Source: Lycorma delicatula
Lineage: Eukaryota > Arthropoda > Insecta > Hemiptera > Fulgoridae
DNA length: 64,000 nt
NCBI RefSeq assembly: GCF_047948215.1
Contig: NC_134455.1
Span: forward strand, 223,676,526-223,740,525
Reading direction: 5' to 3'
The notes under the pieces were generated by a model. The model was not told the origin of the DNA and did no database searches. It worked only from the letters and a program-made list of their open reading frames with translations. Of this stretch, positions 1-12,640 are shown one piece after another. The position numbers and the translations under genes are program-made. The stretch's first letter is position 1. Each line of letters begins with the position of its first letter.

Positions 1-990
1 TGCTCCTTGGCAAAATTTTTCTTTCTATCACTACTATTTTGTGCTTGATATCTACATATCCCTTTGTCGCTTGGAATGTTGTACAGACTGGTGAAATGGG
101 AATGCAACTATCAACATATAAGACCAATAGTCTCATCAGATTTATGAGTACAGCTTCTAGTAAATCTTCCTCATACCAAGCAGAGGAGTTGAGAATGTTG
201 CTCTTGCATTTCATTTGACATGTTTATATATTAAACTGACTCATAACTTTCATTCTGTAAAAATCAATCGTTGTATGTTCTCATTTATGAATACATTCTC
301 ATTGTCTCTGCAGAAATATTCATGGCATTTCTTTCTCTATTTTTCCATAAACTACCATTCCTTTCTTGGCAACTTTACTATAAACATTGCTATCTCATTT
401 GAGCAGTCTTGTTATTTTTTGAAGTCTGTGCCAGCCACAACACAAGTTAAACAAAAAAAACTCCTATCTACATAATGGAAATACTACTTCAAAAACACAA
501 AATTGATAATAAAAGTTTTACTACAATAAAATGAGATCTATAAAAATAAAATGCAACATACAAAAATATAAGAATACTTTACAGATGCTTGGGTGTGTAT
601 TATCACCAAGTATATATATATGCCTTAGTGAACTAAAGATGAGATATGATCATGAGGTGCTCTCTTATATGCTCTTGAGATGCCATATTAATGTGGGAAT
701 CCCTTTTAGCCACCTATCAGTTTGTGTTTCTATAATTTGTTTGCGTTTTAACTTTAATTTGTGTTTAATATATACTCATAAATTATGATGTTTCCAGTTT
801 TTTAAGTTCTTCTGCTACACCTTGTTTAATAAATGTGCAGGTATTTTATCATAGCTATGTTTGTCTGTTTGTAAATCTATAAGATTTTAGGTTGCAGTAT
901 AAAAAAGTTCTCAGACCTTCATAATAGAATGTGGTAGAATAGATTATAAAACAAATTGAGTACAAAACATCCTAACATTTTATGTATACT
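1..990. other. No recognisable feature
   Basis: AT-rich sequence with only short open frames that have no family resemblance on either strand. Confidence 0.5.
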
Positions 991-1436
991 CTGAAAAAGT
1001 GGGCCTACGACCCACTGTGAAAATGTTTACATGGTTTATATTTTCATTATACATGATTTTGTTAAATTTGTTTGCCAATTGTAACTAAATAACATTAATG
1101 AATTGAACATACTAACAAAAACATTTACAACGAAAAGCTTCAAAATCCCCTGAATATTTTTCGTTGTTTCTTGAGTTGATTTTTTTTTTAACACAGCTCT
1201 AACCCCCAGTATTTTCTTTCTTTATCCCCAAAATAAAAATATAATTTTGGATAAATCGTTCAAACGATTTATACTTGATATGAATGAATAATTAAAGTAT
1301 AAATCGAATGAATTGTTTGAGCATGTGCGCAGCTGCCCAGTGCACCACCATTGGTCCACTCTGCACAAATAGCAGCTAAAATAAAAATTGAGTACATACA
1401 ACAAATCCATGCACTACTCTTTATTGGAAAGAAAAA
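991..1436 (-). mobile_element. Non-autonomous Helitron-like element, copy 1 (degraded)
   Basis: Aligns along most of its length, in opposite orientation, with 14356-14758. Shared blocks include a CACCACCATTGGTC segment, a run ending in AACACAG, and a terminal hairpin. Read on the minus strand, the left end has the stem GTGGG/CCCAC (about 1000-1016) followed by a T-run, as at a Helitron 3' end. The terminal CTRR is not preserved here. A 10-bp perfect inverted repeat with a 2-base spacer sits at 1251-1272. Confidence 0.6.
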
Positions 1437-2570
1437 ATGTAATATTATTGTTGCGTCTTAACAATGATGTTATTGACTTGTGTATTTGTATAATTTGTTT
1501 CATTATGCTCTTTCCTCAAAGTTTTATTAAAGTATATTCCTCTCATATTTTACGAAATACTAATCTGTCTTGACTGTTTACAAAAGATGCTCTCAAACCT
1601 TTTGTTAAGTGCTATGTTGAAAGGTTAACTATATTTTTCAGTAACATGTAAATTCTATAGAAATGGTGTTTCTTGAAGGATGTGCCATAAACTGGCATTA
1701 TTAAAGCACGGGTTCTATTTTGTTTTTAATGCAAATCGAAGAAACTGGATTACGAGCACAATAAGAGTATCAAACTTAACAAAGATGTAAAACTCATTTC
1801 TTCATGATAATAATAATAATAATAATAATAATGTTAACCAAATGCATGAAGGAATCTACTCTAGTGAATAGAATGATCACCCTTTCAATTGTTTAAAGTA
1901 TATAAAATAGCTTAGCGTACATTTTATGCTCTGCAGAAATTTTTCTCCCTTTTCTTTGTTTGATATTATTTCATTCTTTGATATTATTTCTTTGTAAATA
2001 TTCATTCTCTATATTATTCATAATTCATCCTTTTTTTAAGGCTGAGATTTTCTACAAATAAGAGTTTATTAAAAATAAACTCTAGGCTAAAAATTTTTAA
2101 TTTTTAATTACTAATAATGGAGTAATAATAATCAGACAAAAACAGCATAAGGCCAAAATATTGCCTAGAAAAATTTAAAACTTATTATATTATGCCTTGT
2201 TTCACAACAATTTTAACAAACATTTATTTAAAATAACAAATAAATTATTCCATGCAATTTCTATTTAATCTCTTTAAAAAAAAGTTTCATTAAGCAGCCT
2301 CCTTGTAAACTTATAAATATATCTACATCACTGGTCCTCACATATATTAAAATCTTTGATACCTCTCAAGAGGACCTCACCCCTTATGTATCTTCATAAA
2401 TGAAGTCTCAATATTTTATTTATCTTTTATTTTGTAAAGTGAAAATGTTTGACTATCTTCTTCATATGATGGACTATTAATAATGATTTGACATCAAAAA
2501 ATAATGATTTGACTATTAATAATGATATTTTAATAATTAAAATATTTCGACTTCAAATATTTTCACTAGC
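1437..2570. other. No recognisable gene; one AAT microsatellite
   Basis: AT-rich and featureless apart from an (AAT)n run at about 1807-1832. Confidence 0.5.
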
Positions 2571-2669
2571 AATCCAGTACCCATTTTCACATGCTACAAA
2601 ATTGTCATTTCATCTCATCCTCTAAAGCAATACCTAACGGTGGTCCTGAGGGCAAAAAAAAAATGTAAT
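2571..2669 (+). repeat. SINE 3' tail ending in poly(A)
   Basis: Contains CATCTCATCCTCTAAAGCAA then CTAACGGTGGTCCTGAGG and an A-run at about 2656-2665. The same tail occurs, reversed, at the left ends of the SINEs at 60127 and 61650, so this is a 5'-truncated member sharing that tail. Confidence 0.6.
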
Positions 2670-4090
2670 AAGGTGCATTAGGATGAACTACAGCAGAATC
2701 AACCTCAACCTCATTAAAATAGCTGACATACAAGGCAACTGACTAGCTGATGAATTTGATCAATTGTAAGCCACTCCTGCAGATTTACTATAAAGACTAT
2801 TGAAAACCCACATTCACATCAATAACATCTGGCATTCAATCTTATAGTAATTACATAAACTTTACTGTTGATTAAAATTGATCACTTGGATCATAAATTA
2901 AGATATTTTTTACATATTCTAAACAAATTAGAACTATTTATGTATTATTTAAACACATTGTGAACCAATCTGAAGTTCCTCAGTGCAGATAACAGTGCCA
3001 TCTAACACAACAAATTATCTATATTGGATTATTTGTTGGTTATATAGCACTGTCAACTGAGAAAGTTACTTCACTTTGATTGAAGTAGTGCAATTCATTG
3101 ATTATGTAAACTCAACAGTATCAAATCTGTACAAGCAGTTCCAGCTATCACCTAGGAACCCTGCAGAGTATCATCCAACCAGTGGCATGATATGACCTAT
3201 TATTGAACATCCCTGCAATTGGGCAGTAGCTTGCCTACATAGCCTAACCCTGCCATAATACAATCAACTTACATGCCTTGGTTCTCAACATTCTTTGGTG
3301 CAGGAATGCATATCTGATCTGTTGACAAGATTGACACAAACAAAAACTTCACCATAAAATGACCAAAGCAGAGTATAGTTTACAAGTGAAATGAACATTA
3401 TTATTGTTCGAGGAACAAACAGCTGTCTGAAGTAACACAAATCTTGCAAGATTTTATACACAGATCAACATAGTTATGTAGATGTGCCATGTGCTGCTTG
3501 AATTTAGGCCACAGCTCCAGGTAAATCCCATTCTTAGTAATAGTTTTGTATAATGTAATCTCATTTTGATTTCAGGAACTGCATGATACAAGTCAGAAAT
3601 ACAACCTAGGGCTGGATTTTAGATTATCTGCTTATGTAAATTCAGTAACAAAAGTATTTGAAACATATGAAGAAGCTGGCCTGGCTCTGTAAAGTTAACT
3701 TTTATGAAGAGGATTGTTTTTTTCTTAAGTTTGTTTGATGTCCTGATTTTATGATAACCAAAAAAGTTATTTGGGAGCACAAAATAAAGAGAATAAGAAA
3801 ATATGAGAATTCTAATTTTTAAACCTCTTAGAAATGCTTAGAAATTAGGTTGTTGACAAATTAAATTTAGCTGGTCTGTGTTACTCATATAACAGTTGTC
3901 CAAAATTAAAAAATTGGCCCCAGTTTCCTTTCAAAAGTTCAGGGAGAAATGTGAAAAGGGGAAGGATCAGTGTTATTTAGAAGTTAGTTAAAAAATTTTG
4001 TGAGATTCAGTGTTAGATCATAAACATGCCACAATTAAATTAATGCAGCAATTAAAATATTTTACTCATAAATTTTAGCAGAGTCTAAGC
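2670..4090. other. No supportable feature
   Basis: Moderately AT-rich sequence. Some stretches (3120-3300) are less AT-biased and may be old repeat, but no protein family could be recognised in six frames. Confidence 0.4.
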
Positions 4091-4367
4091 CAGGAAAAAA
4101 ATTTCAATAGTTCAGCCCACACTGCATTGAGGAGATTGAAAAACTACAGCTAACTAATGCTGATTATGCTAAAGTGATTCACTACCAATGGTTCAAGAAC
4201 TTCGTTAGAGGTAACATTAGCATTTTAAATCATGTTTTTTACAGATTAAGCATGGTTTCATCTTCGGGGTATGTTAATAGTAACTACCAGATCTGGGGTA
4301 CTGAAAACATGTACATATTCTTTGAATCTCCCCTATACCTACAAAAAATTGACATGGCAGGTGTGTG

Positions 4368-4398
4368 GTTTCAAGGTGACTATTTGTCACCTTGAAAC
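4368..4398. repeat. Perfect 13-bp inverted repeat, 5-base spacer
   Basis: Arms 4368-4380 and 4386-4398 (GTTTCAAGGTGAC and its exact complement) are separated by TATTT. It is one of several such structures in the window. Confidence 0.85.
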
Positions 4399-4399
4399 T

Positions 4400-5980
4400 A
4401 ATTATAGTACTCCTCTTCTAATAAGAGAAGTTGGCTGTGTTCCCTTAATTCTTCTGAGATCTAAGACTCCATTGAGACTCTAGTAAGATTTTACCAGAAA
4501 CTTATCACATTGTGAGAGAAGCTTTCATGCAGTGTTTGTATTATAAATGGAGGAACTGGGAAGGCAGTTAAACATTCAATATGAGATGAGAAACAATAAC
4601 ATTTTTTGAGCATTTAAGGAGATTCTCCAAAAAAAAATTAAAGGAGAGCAATGGAGCTGTAGTTCTAGTTCTCTGAAACACACATTACTACCATTTTGGA
4701 ATAGGTGATCAGAAATTAGTTTAAATTATATATACCAATCAAATGACCCATCATTGGTTCCATTAGAAATTTTTTGCCGTATGAGTGAAATATGTTCATT
4801 GAAGATAGTCCCATGGTACAAGAATGCTGCAAACTGCATCCAGTTATCTTAATTATAAAAAACGAGGGTGTGTAAATTACTTACCAGCCACCTGGTATAT
4901 TAAATTTATACATATTTAGAAAATAAGTGTCTAGTGTTGACAGTTTTTTTTTTAGAACACAAAGGAAAACACAATGTTAAGCCACCTGATACTCCTTCAA
5001 ATTTAACTTGCCTGAGTACTTTTCCACTTGCTCAGAATTGAGAATCTCCAAATCTACTACTTTGAATTTAAGATCCTTGTCTGTACAGAAGTTTCAACAA
5101 ATAATATAATTATTTTAAGGATTTCTGTTGAAAACAACAGAAATAGCAAAAAACTCCACCAATCTCTATATTGAAAATTAGAAATTTCTAAGGAAAAGCC
5201 TTCTGCCCAATTCACATTCAAAAACATAATGAACTGATTAAAAGCCATTGCAATTATATATTCATAATTTTTTTGGTACCTCCACTTGAGCTACGTTCAT
5301 AAATTTTCCATAATTAAAATAAAATTTAAACAAATGTTTCCATGAATATTCATAATGATAATTCACTAATCTTTCCATAGAACACAATTAAAATTACTAT
5401 AATTTTTAACATTACTATAATGTTAAAAATATATACTATTAGTACAAAATAACATTCTTGGACAGTAATAAACTACAAAGTCTGCTCAAAAAAATATTCA
5501 ATATTTTCTGTTTGAATGCAAGCAATAAAACTAGGCAGATTAGTACATAGTGTGTACGTATGTTTCTTGTATACTTATAGGCTGCATCAGTTGTACAGCA
5601 ACAAGAGTCATATTTTTATTCTATGCATTATGATAGAACTTGCTTTTGAGTTTTTTGAATATACACAGCCGTGAGTTACATAAAGTGTTATATAAAATGT
5701 TTTAACATGTATGCAGCTTGATAATGCAAAATTGTCAGACTGACAGTCTGAGAAATTCTGACATTTAAGTATTCATTTTAACATTGCACAAATACTGGAA
5801 TGAGTCAACAATGATTTATTGCCTTAAGACCATATAATTGATGGGATGATCCATATACACAAGCTCAAATTGTTACAGCTCCTAAAGCTTAAGTTTCTAA
5901 AAGACCCAAACGCTGAGGAATATACCTGGAGGTACACATACCACATCTGTGGTACAATCTAGGCAAGAGACATCTATGTA
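4400..5980. other. No recognisable feature
   Basis: AT-rich sequence without convincing coding similarity, apart from the 13-bp inverted repeat just before it. Confidence 0.45.
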
Positions 5981-5981
5981 T

Positions 5982-6092
5982 ATCACAATATTACCTTATC
6001 ACAATATTTGTGTGACAATATCACAATATAGACTGCATCACAATATTACCTTATTACAATAACTGTGCTGTCAATATCACAATATAGGCTGA
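5982..6092. repeat. Two-copy tandem repeat, 55-bp unit
   Basis: Units start at 5982 and 6037, each beginning ATCACAATATTACCTTAT and containing CAATATCACAATATAG. The units differ at a handful of positions; a partial third copy begins at about 6092. Confidence 0.8.
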
Positions 6093-6099
6093 ATCACAA

Positions 6100-6262
6100 A
6101 AGGTTCACCAGGTACCAGACATGCCTCCTTGTGATTTCTGGTTGTTTGCCAGGCAGAAAGTGTTCCAATTTGACAGCCATGAGACTGTTCTAGAAGAGAA
6201 TGAAAACTATTAAAAATGTTTTTAACAGTAGGACTGCTGCTGAGTTAAGTGCTGTAAACAAA
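6100..6262 (+). pseudogene. Mariner transposase C-terminal remnant
   Basis: Translation reads PDMPPCDFWLFARQKVFQFD followed by HETVLEEN, matching the YSPDMAPCDFxLFPKLK block around the third catalytic Asp of mariner transposases. The frame then breaks. No termini are visible. Confidence 0.55.
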
Positions 6263-6289
6263 ATGAAAACAAAAATCAACAAAAAATTC

Positions 6290-7060
6290 TAAATATTCCA
6301 TTCAGACACTGCATACAATACAGACACTGCTTTTCCAATATAAATTTAAAGTTTTCATATGTTTCTTTAATACTAGCAGAGTAAGGCACAGGTACTGATT
6401 GGAATTTATTGGCATTATGCAGAAGCACAGCTTTTATAACTTTAAAGGAATTGATGAACAAGCACCATTCTGTTGGGATTATGTTAATTGTAAAGTGTCT
6501 CCATAAGAGAAAAAAATATCATTATGAAACACTAAAACATTTTTTGAAGAAAATTGCTGTGTCTTTAAATTAAGAATGATTATGATAAGTACATGGATTC
6601 CACCATCCTTTTAGTCAGGAAGCAAGCATTTCTGACAAATCTGTAAATGAGGCTAAGACAAATCATTCTGTAAATGAGGCTAAGATGTTCAAAAGTTGTA
6701 TCAGAATCTGTTTCTTTTCATTCCTTACTTCCATCAGACTCTTAAGCTCTTCTCTTCATCTAATGTCACATGTTCTGGAGGCTTTTGAATGGGCAATTCT
6801 TTGCAGTGTGGAACTGGTCTCATTGCAGATTGCAAGTTAGGATATACCAGTGTGTTTTTGATTTTGATGTAATCCCTTTAATATCTGTTAAGCAGAAATA
6901 ACAGTCAGAAGAGTGATCTCTGGGTTCCCTCCAAATCATAGGGATAGCAAATTACGTGCGGCGTGTGCAGTTTTTCCATGCAGTGAGAAGCCTAGAACAC
7001 GATTATCAGATAGGTGGGCCCAGGCTCTTGTAAAAAGAAGTTCAAAACCCAAAATAAGTT
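6290..7060 (-). pseudogene. Fragments of an unnamed multicopy insect protein family (copy 1)
   Basis: Two blocks on the minus strand. About 6318-6476 encodes NPTEWCLFINSFKVIKAVLL, then HNANKFQSVPVPYSASIKET and YENFKFILEK. About 6700-7000 encodes, with frameshifts, [20 protein letters not shown]. Both match a large protein I recall as recurring, unnamed, in arthropod genomes (usual motifs VWREPxDHxTDCYFCLT, LFIDSSKxSLKAVLLHNGN, HFLHSHLDFFPENLG). A related fuller copy is at 18562-19795. Function is unknown; multicopy behaviour suggests a transposon origin. Confidence 0.6.
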
Positions 7061-8090
7061 CATAACACTTTTTTATTAATGGAGTAAGGTTTCACCTTTG
7101 GAACTATAGCATCACTCCACCACATACATAACAAAAATTGTTAGGATGATTTAAACTCCAGGCATTTTATAACTATGAGTAATTAAAAGAAAAAGTTGTA
7201 AATATGTAATACACAATAATTCAGACACACAAAGCACTCTCAATGATGTGTTTACTGGTTCAATATTCTCACAACTGAACTGGCATTGTTCTGATGAATC
7301 TATGCTACACTAGATCAAGTTTGTACAAGTCTATACATGTTTGAACCTGCACAACAGTAGCAATGCTACCCTTTGAGTTAGCTCATTTGGTTCAATCATA
7401 TTTGCAATACTCTAGGAGCTTTTTCTTGACAATGGACAAATTGATGAAAAACCATTATAAAATCTATGGGTAATGGAGGAATTCTGAATACATATTTGAA
7501 AACAGAAGAAAAAGGCAGAGGTAGATTTCACCAGGGCAAAATATTTTATGAGCTCGTTTCAAACATTACTTAACACGTTTTACAGACATTAGACTTCAAG
7601 CTATTGTTAATTTAGCAAGATTTCCTTATGATATTTCCTGAACTGCTGACAACACACTTGATTAGTGGGAGATTCTAAGTTTGTCTCCTTGTATTGATAA
7701 AAAAAGACATGTTTTCAGAAAGTTTTATTTAAAAACATGTATAAATGTAACAACAATGATGTTGAAAAGATGATTTGAAAGTACAATAGGCCTACATTAC
7801 CCACATTAAGTATTAAAACTTACCCTACTTTGTTTGAATATACTGAAAAGAAAAATCTATTACCTTATCTTCCTATTTAGACCAAAAAATCACATTATGT
7901 AAAATGATGTTTGTACAATATTGATTCCAAGTCTTGAATGTCTATGTAACATGACATCGCTGTAGGTTTGTTGAAGAGCTGTTACCTTGTAAACCATTCA
8001 TTACCTTGTGAGCTATTACCTTGTTTTCACTAGGTGCTGCTGCTGCTGTATTCCTTGAAAATAGAACTCAATTGAATCACAAATATGATT
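7061..8090. other. No recognisable feature
   Basis: AT-rich. A triplicated ATTACCTTGT motif occurs within about 7980-8035; otherwise nothing is supportable. Confidence 0.4.
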
Positions 8091-8093
8091 TCC

Positions 8094-8692
8094 TTAAAAC
8101 GAGCAAATATCAAAATTAGCGTCCTTACATATTTTGCCTAGTTCAGCAATACTCACAAATCTTTTGAGTTTCATCCTCATCAGTCGTAGGTAACAGTTGT
8201 CCATTTCTGGGAGATTCCGCATCAGTTCAGGAACTTGAGGTGCACAGCTCTGCAAATTCCACGATGGTGTTGGGATGTCAGATCCAACAGCAAGTGGAGC
8301 TAACTGAATGTTGTACACTGGGCAAATCACATTGATTTATGTGGCAAGCTCATGTAAATGTTTATTGGCCTTCTTAAAATGTAGCTCATGAAGATAACCT
8401 CCAATATTTCGACAAAGTTTTGGTCTGTTAAAACATTTTGTGGAGAGGTGTAGGTGCCTAGGGTCAATGGTAGGTTGATCTCTATGTGATCAGCTACAGT
8501 GGCCCTCAAACTGGGTGCAAGACTCTCCTTTTCACACAGCAACAAAAAAATCGCATAGTAAAAACAGTTCCCATCTCCAGTTGTCTGAATGGGCATGAAA
8601 AAACCGGCAATGTATGACGTCACACACACAGTGAATAGTACATTTGGTAGGAGGAAGAAGACGCTAAAGTTGGGATGACTTTTCATGCTCAC
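8094..8692 (-). pseudogene. OTU-type cysteine protease domain fragment, frameshifted
   Basis: The minus-strand frame from 8692 (first ATG at 8686) contains MPIQTTGDGNCFYYAIFLLL, the catalytic D-G-N-C-F block of OTU deubiquitinases (Cys codon near 8566), followed by SLRATVADHIEINLPL and LRRPINIYMSLPHKSM. A frameshift near 8330 moves the frame into VICPVYNIQLAPLAVG...KLKRFVSIAELGK. No catalytic His motif is found, so the domain is incomplete. OTU domains occur in host enzymes and in several transposon classes, including some Helitron relatives. The broken frame and repeat-rich setting favour a transposon fragment. Confidence 0.6.
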
Positions 8693-9100
8693 ATTGAATA
8701 GTGTGCTTTACCTGTGTCCTAAGGCGTTTATGCTTGTTTTAATTGATCTGCTGAAGAAGAGCCTCCCTCTGACTGGGGCTGAAGTTGTCTTAATCTACGT
8801 CCTCACATTTCCTCGCCAAATATTGATTCATCCATTTGGAGTTTTTCCACTGTTGGTAAATTTTCTTCTTAAGTCTAGGTATATTTACACACTTTTACAT
8901 TAACCAAGGATAATACATAGAAAAATCACACTTCTTGGTAATAAAAAATTGTCACTTGCAAAAATAAAAATATACACAGTACTAAGTTATGGCAGTTTAA
9001 ATGCATTCACTTCAAATTCACTCACAATGACATGGTTTCATAAGTAAACAAGTTTCACATGTTTGGCATATAGGAACCCTATTCTTACAATTCCAACAAT
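8693..9100. other. No recognisable feature
   Basis: Upstream of the OTU fragment the minus strand reads through several stops. No domain is recognisable. Confidence 0.4.
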
Positions 9101-10068
9101 ATTTTGGTCATCCCTTGCTGTAAGGGTTGGTCATATCAAAAATTGTTTCAGACAGGTAATGTTTACAGGACTAATGACCACTTTAAACCAATTCAATGTT
9201 GTGCCTATTAAGGGAGGTATGATGTTTTAGGTAGATTTCATAATAAAGCTATCCATTGTAATGGGTACCATGATTCGATTTTGGAATATTTTGACATATC
9301 TTCGTGTATCACATCCTCCAAACCCCAAAACTACAGTCAGCTCAAAAGTTTATAAACATATATATATATATATATATATAATGCTCATTTTCTTGTGAAC
9401 ATGATAACTGCTGAAATTTTGAGTCAAATCACTTTTGAATTGTTCTTTAGAAATAACTTGTTGGACCAAAATGTTGCTGGAATTGTAAGATGGGGATAGT
9501 CATATGCTAAATATACATGCAACCATTGTTGTATTCAGTAAATTTGAAGTTTTTCTTAACTAAGGTGGAAATCTTTTTTGAAATCTCCACCTTCTGGCGT
9601 GCTGAAAGGAATTTTTTTATCTTTGAACCCCCATTTTTTCCACCCCGTGGGCCAATGGTTGGTGATATCCAAAAACTTTACTTAGATAAGTTTTAGGCCC
9701 TTACCCAGAGAATAGTAGGAACTTAAAACGAATTTAATATTTTACTTAATGAAAAAGTTATAGTGTTATTTTGTTTTTTTCGAAAAAGCCCCAGCCCACA
9801 GTCCAATTTTGCCAATTAACAAACTCAACTGAGAATTTTGGTCATTATATTTTATGTATCAAGTTGAAAGTGATGTGTTATTGTGTCCACAAGAAAGTGA
9901 AATATATATATATATATTATAATGTATATATATAGAGTGACGTTGGTTTTGGGGTCTGGGGATGTGAAACAAGAAGTTACGTCAAAATTTTCCAAAAGTC
10001 ATAACATGGTATTCATTACAATGGGTAGCTTTCTTATGAAATCTAGCTAAAAACTGCAAGTACACTAT
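9101..10068. mobile_element. Inverted-repeat (MITE-like) element with TA-rich arms
   Basis: About 9230-9380 and 9902-10055 are imperfect inverted copies. Both carry CCATTGTAATG, TTTTGGA/AAAT, CACATCC and CCCCAAAAC, and a TA microsatellite on the inner side. The interior (9580-9850) is non-coding. Sequence 9101-9230 also looks repetitive. Terminal bases and target duplication could not be fixed. Confidence 0.6.
9358..9381. repeat. (TA)n microsatellite
   Basis: Uninterrupted TA run. A second one at 9902-9935 lies at the corresponding place in the other inverted arm. Confidence 0.9.
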
Positions 10069-11282
10069 TTGTACTCATGAGACAAAAATCATGTTGACTA
10101 GTGTAATCAGATACTGGGTGAAGACCTTATATTTTGGTTTTAAAATCCTTTTAACAGCTTAATCATTAGTCATAATAAACAACTTTATATGACTCTGCTA
10201 GCAAGACAACATGAATAACAGAAGTCCTAAAAAACAAGTTCCTACTGTCATTCAACTAGCAAACAGCATTGTGTAGATACTAATTAACTTTCTCTGATCA
10301 GTTGTAGTTTTTCCAGAACAAATCTTTCTGAATTACTAATAGCATAATTGTGTACAAATTTGAAGACAAAACTTCCTCTTAAAAATAAAAAGTTGACAAA
10401 AATTCTAATCTCCTACTAACATTGTTTTTATTAGCACTGAATAACCAGTATATAAAATCAAATTATGCATCATGTTCAACTTTGTTGTAACAATTGTACA
10501 TTACATTCAGTAACATTACCTAACAAAAAATATAAATCCTAATTATTCTCAAAGTTGAAAAAGCAATAATTTTCCTTGTCATTTTCAACACAAGCAACAA
10601 AAATCACAATTCTCATTAAAGAAGACTGTATTCATGTTATTTCACATCCATAGCTTTATTTCACAAATATAGCCTTATTTCATAACCTACGGCCTTCATC
10701 AACCAATTTGGAGACTGTCTTTTGTTCTCAGCTGTACCTTTTAGACTTAATGTGTCACACAGTTATACCAGTTATGAGGATGAACTCTTTGTTAGATTTA
10801 TGAAGTCATTTTCAAAATAAACTTGTAATTAAAATTGCAGCATTTCATAGGAAGAAAAATAATATGATTAAAAACTAAATAACTTCAGCCGAAGGTTAAC
10901 AGGAATCTAGACAGAGGATTGTTATACGTTGCTGTTCCACCTACTTGTTCATCAAAATTTTTATTAAAAAGGATTATTATGTTTACTCCTCTATAATTAA
11001 GATTAACCAGTCCTTCAAAATAACCATTGTTTCCAAACTGGGAAACTGAGACACATGTGTTTAATAACAAAATATACAAATGCCACATTAATCTCTTAAA
11101 TTATTACAATATTTATTAGGATTAAATTTAAATTGAAAAAGATTGTGATCGCAGTAGTTTGTTAAAATTCTTTTAATCATTAATTTATATATATATAAAT
11201 CATATGATTTATATGACTATATAATTTATATATAAATCAGATAGTGAAATACACGCACACACACACACACACAAAAGACATA
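10069..11282. other. No recognisable gene; CA microsatellite near end
   Basis: AT-rich sequence without coding similarity. A (CA)n run lies at 11251-11273, directly beside the mariner insertion. Confidence 0.5.
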
Positions 11283-12636
11283 TTCATAAAGTAAGGGCTG
11301 TTTGGTCATTAAAAAAAATTAACTTGTGAGGAAAGGTTTTTACTTAGTTTTATTTTACTACATATCTACTTCACTTTTCCACATAATCGCCATTCAGTTC
11401 TGAACACTTTATTAACATGGCAAAAGTTTCTTTAACCCCTCTGCATTGAAGTTCATCGCCTGGGAATTGAACCAGTTGATAATGACAGTCTTGAGTTCCT
11501 CATAGTTTTCAAACCATTGCCCACAAAACGGTTTTTTCAAATGCAAGAAGGGGAAGTAATTGCTAGGTGCAAGGTCGGGAATATACAATAGAGGGTGGTC
11601 AAAAAGTTCCCAACAAAAATCTTGAATCATCTTCTTGGTTAAGGCAGCGGTATGAGAACATGTGTTGTTGTTGTAAGGAGGATTACACCAGACGACAGTT
11701 TCCCACATCGTTGATTTTGGATAGCAGATCTCAGTTTGGTGAGAGTTTCGCAGTACACGTCAGCTGTAATTGCTGATCCATGTTCCATGAAATGAACCAA
11801 AATGATGCCCTTTTCATCCCAAAAAATGGTAGCCAACATTTTTCGACACGAGTACAGAGATGGCTTAAATTTTTTCTGTTTTGGGGAACTTGAATGGCGC
11901 CTATGCAGTGACTATTATTTCAATTTTGCATAGGTGTAGGATATCCACGTCTTGTCACAAAGTGGTAAAACAAATCACCTCCATCTTGTCAACAGCGGTC
12001 CAAAAACCCTCATCCATTACACATTTTTTGCTCTTTGTGTTGGTCGGTGAGCATTTTCGGTACCCACCTTGCACATGATTTGTGATATCTGAGCTTTTCT
12101 GTGACAATTGTTTGGATAGAGGTGCATCCAACATGCAGAAATCCATCAGCCAGAGCACTACTAATCATCAATCGCTAATCACATTGCAGTTTTCAGTTCA
12201 CTTGTTCAACAATATCACATTGCAGTTTTCAGTTCGCTTGTTCAACAATTTTGTCGGTCTGAATACTGGACCTGCCAATCCACTCTTCATCATACACATT
12301 TGTGCGGTCACTTTTAAAGTCTTGACACCATTGTCTAACCTTTTCTTCACTCATTACTGTAGGTCCATACACTAGGCACAACTCCTGAGAATTTCAGTAC
12401 CTGAAGATCCTTTTGCACACAAACTCAAATCACGGCATGCACTTCACAACTGGCAGGAGAAACGATTGTTGCAGACACTTTAATCTGCATTCAGCAGCAG
12501 CCAAACAATTATTGCATCAAAATGTCAACAACTGCAGTGGCTTCATAAATAGGGCTGATAGATGGTCCTGCATGTGTGAAACTGTGTTCAGACCCGCTAA
12601 TATTTAAATATAAGCCGACGGCCCTTACTTTATGAA
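11283..12636 (-). mobile_element. Complete but inactive mariner element M1
   Basis: Terminal inverted repeats TTCATAAAGTAAGGGC (11283-11298 and 12621-12636) are flanked by TA on both sides, as expected for mariner. The minus strand encodes a broken transposase: VYGPTVMSEEKVRQWCQDF near 12360, then MLATIFWDEKGIILVHFMEH, HTAALTKKMIQDFCWELFDH and DLAPSNYFPFLHLKKPFCGQ. The third catalytic Asp position reads APSN instead of APSD. Several frameshifts and stops are present. It belongs to the mauritiana-like branch by resemblance. Confidence 0.9.
12178..12249. repeat. 36-bp tandem duplication inside mariner M1
   Basis: Units 12178-12213 and 12214-12249 differ by one base. The unit is 12 codons, so the duplication did not itself shift the transposase frame. 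Confidence 0.9.
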
Positions 12637-12640
12637 TATG

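Noticed and set aside
4100..4215. Possible mariner N-terminal remnant (IHYQWFKNFVRG)
   Set aside because: Only about a dozen residues resemble the WxxRFxxGR block, with no other block in order and no termini.
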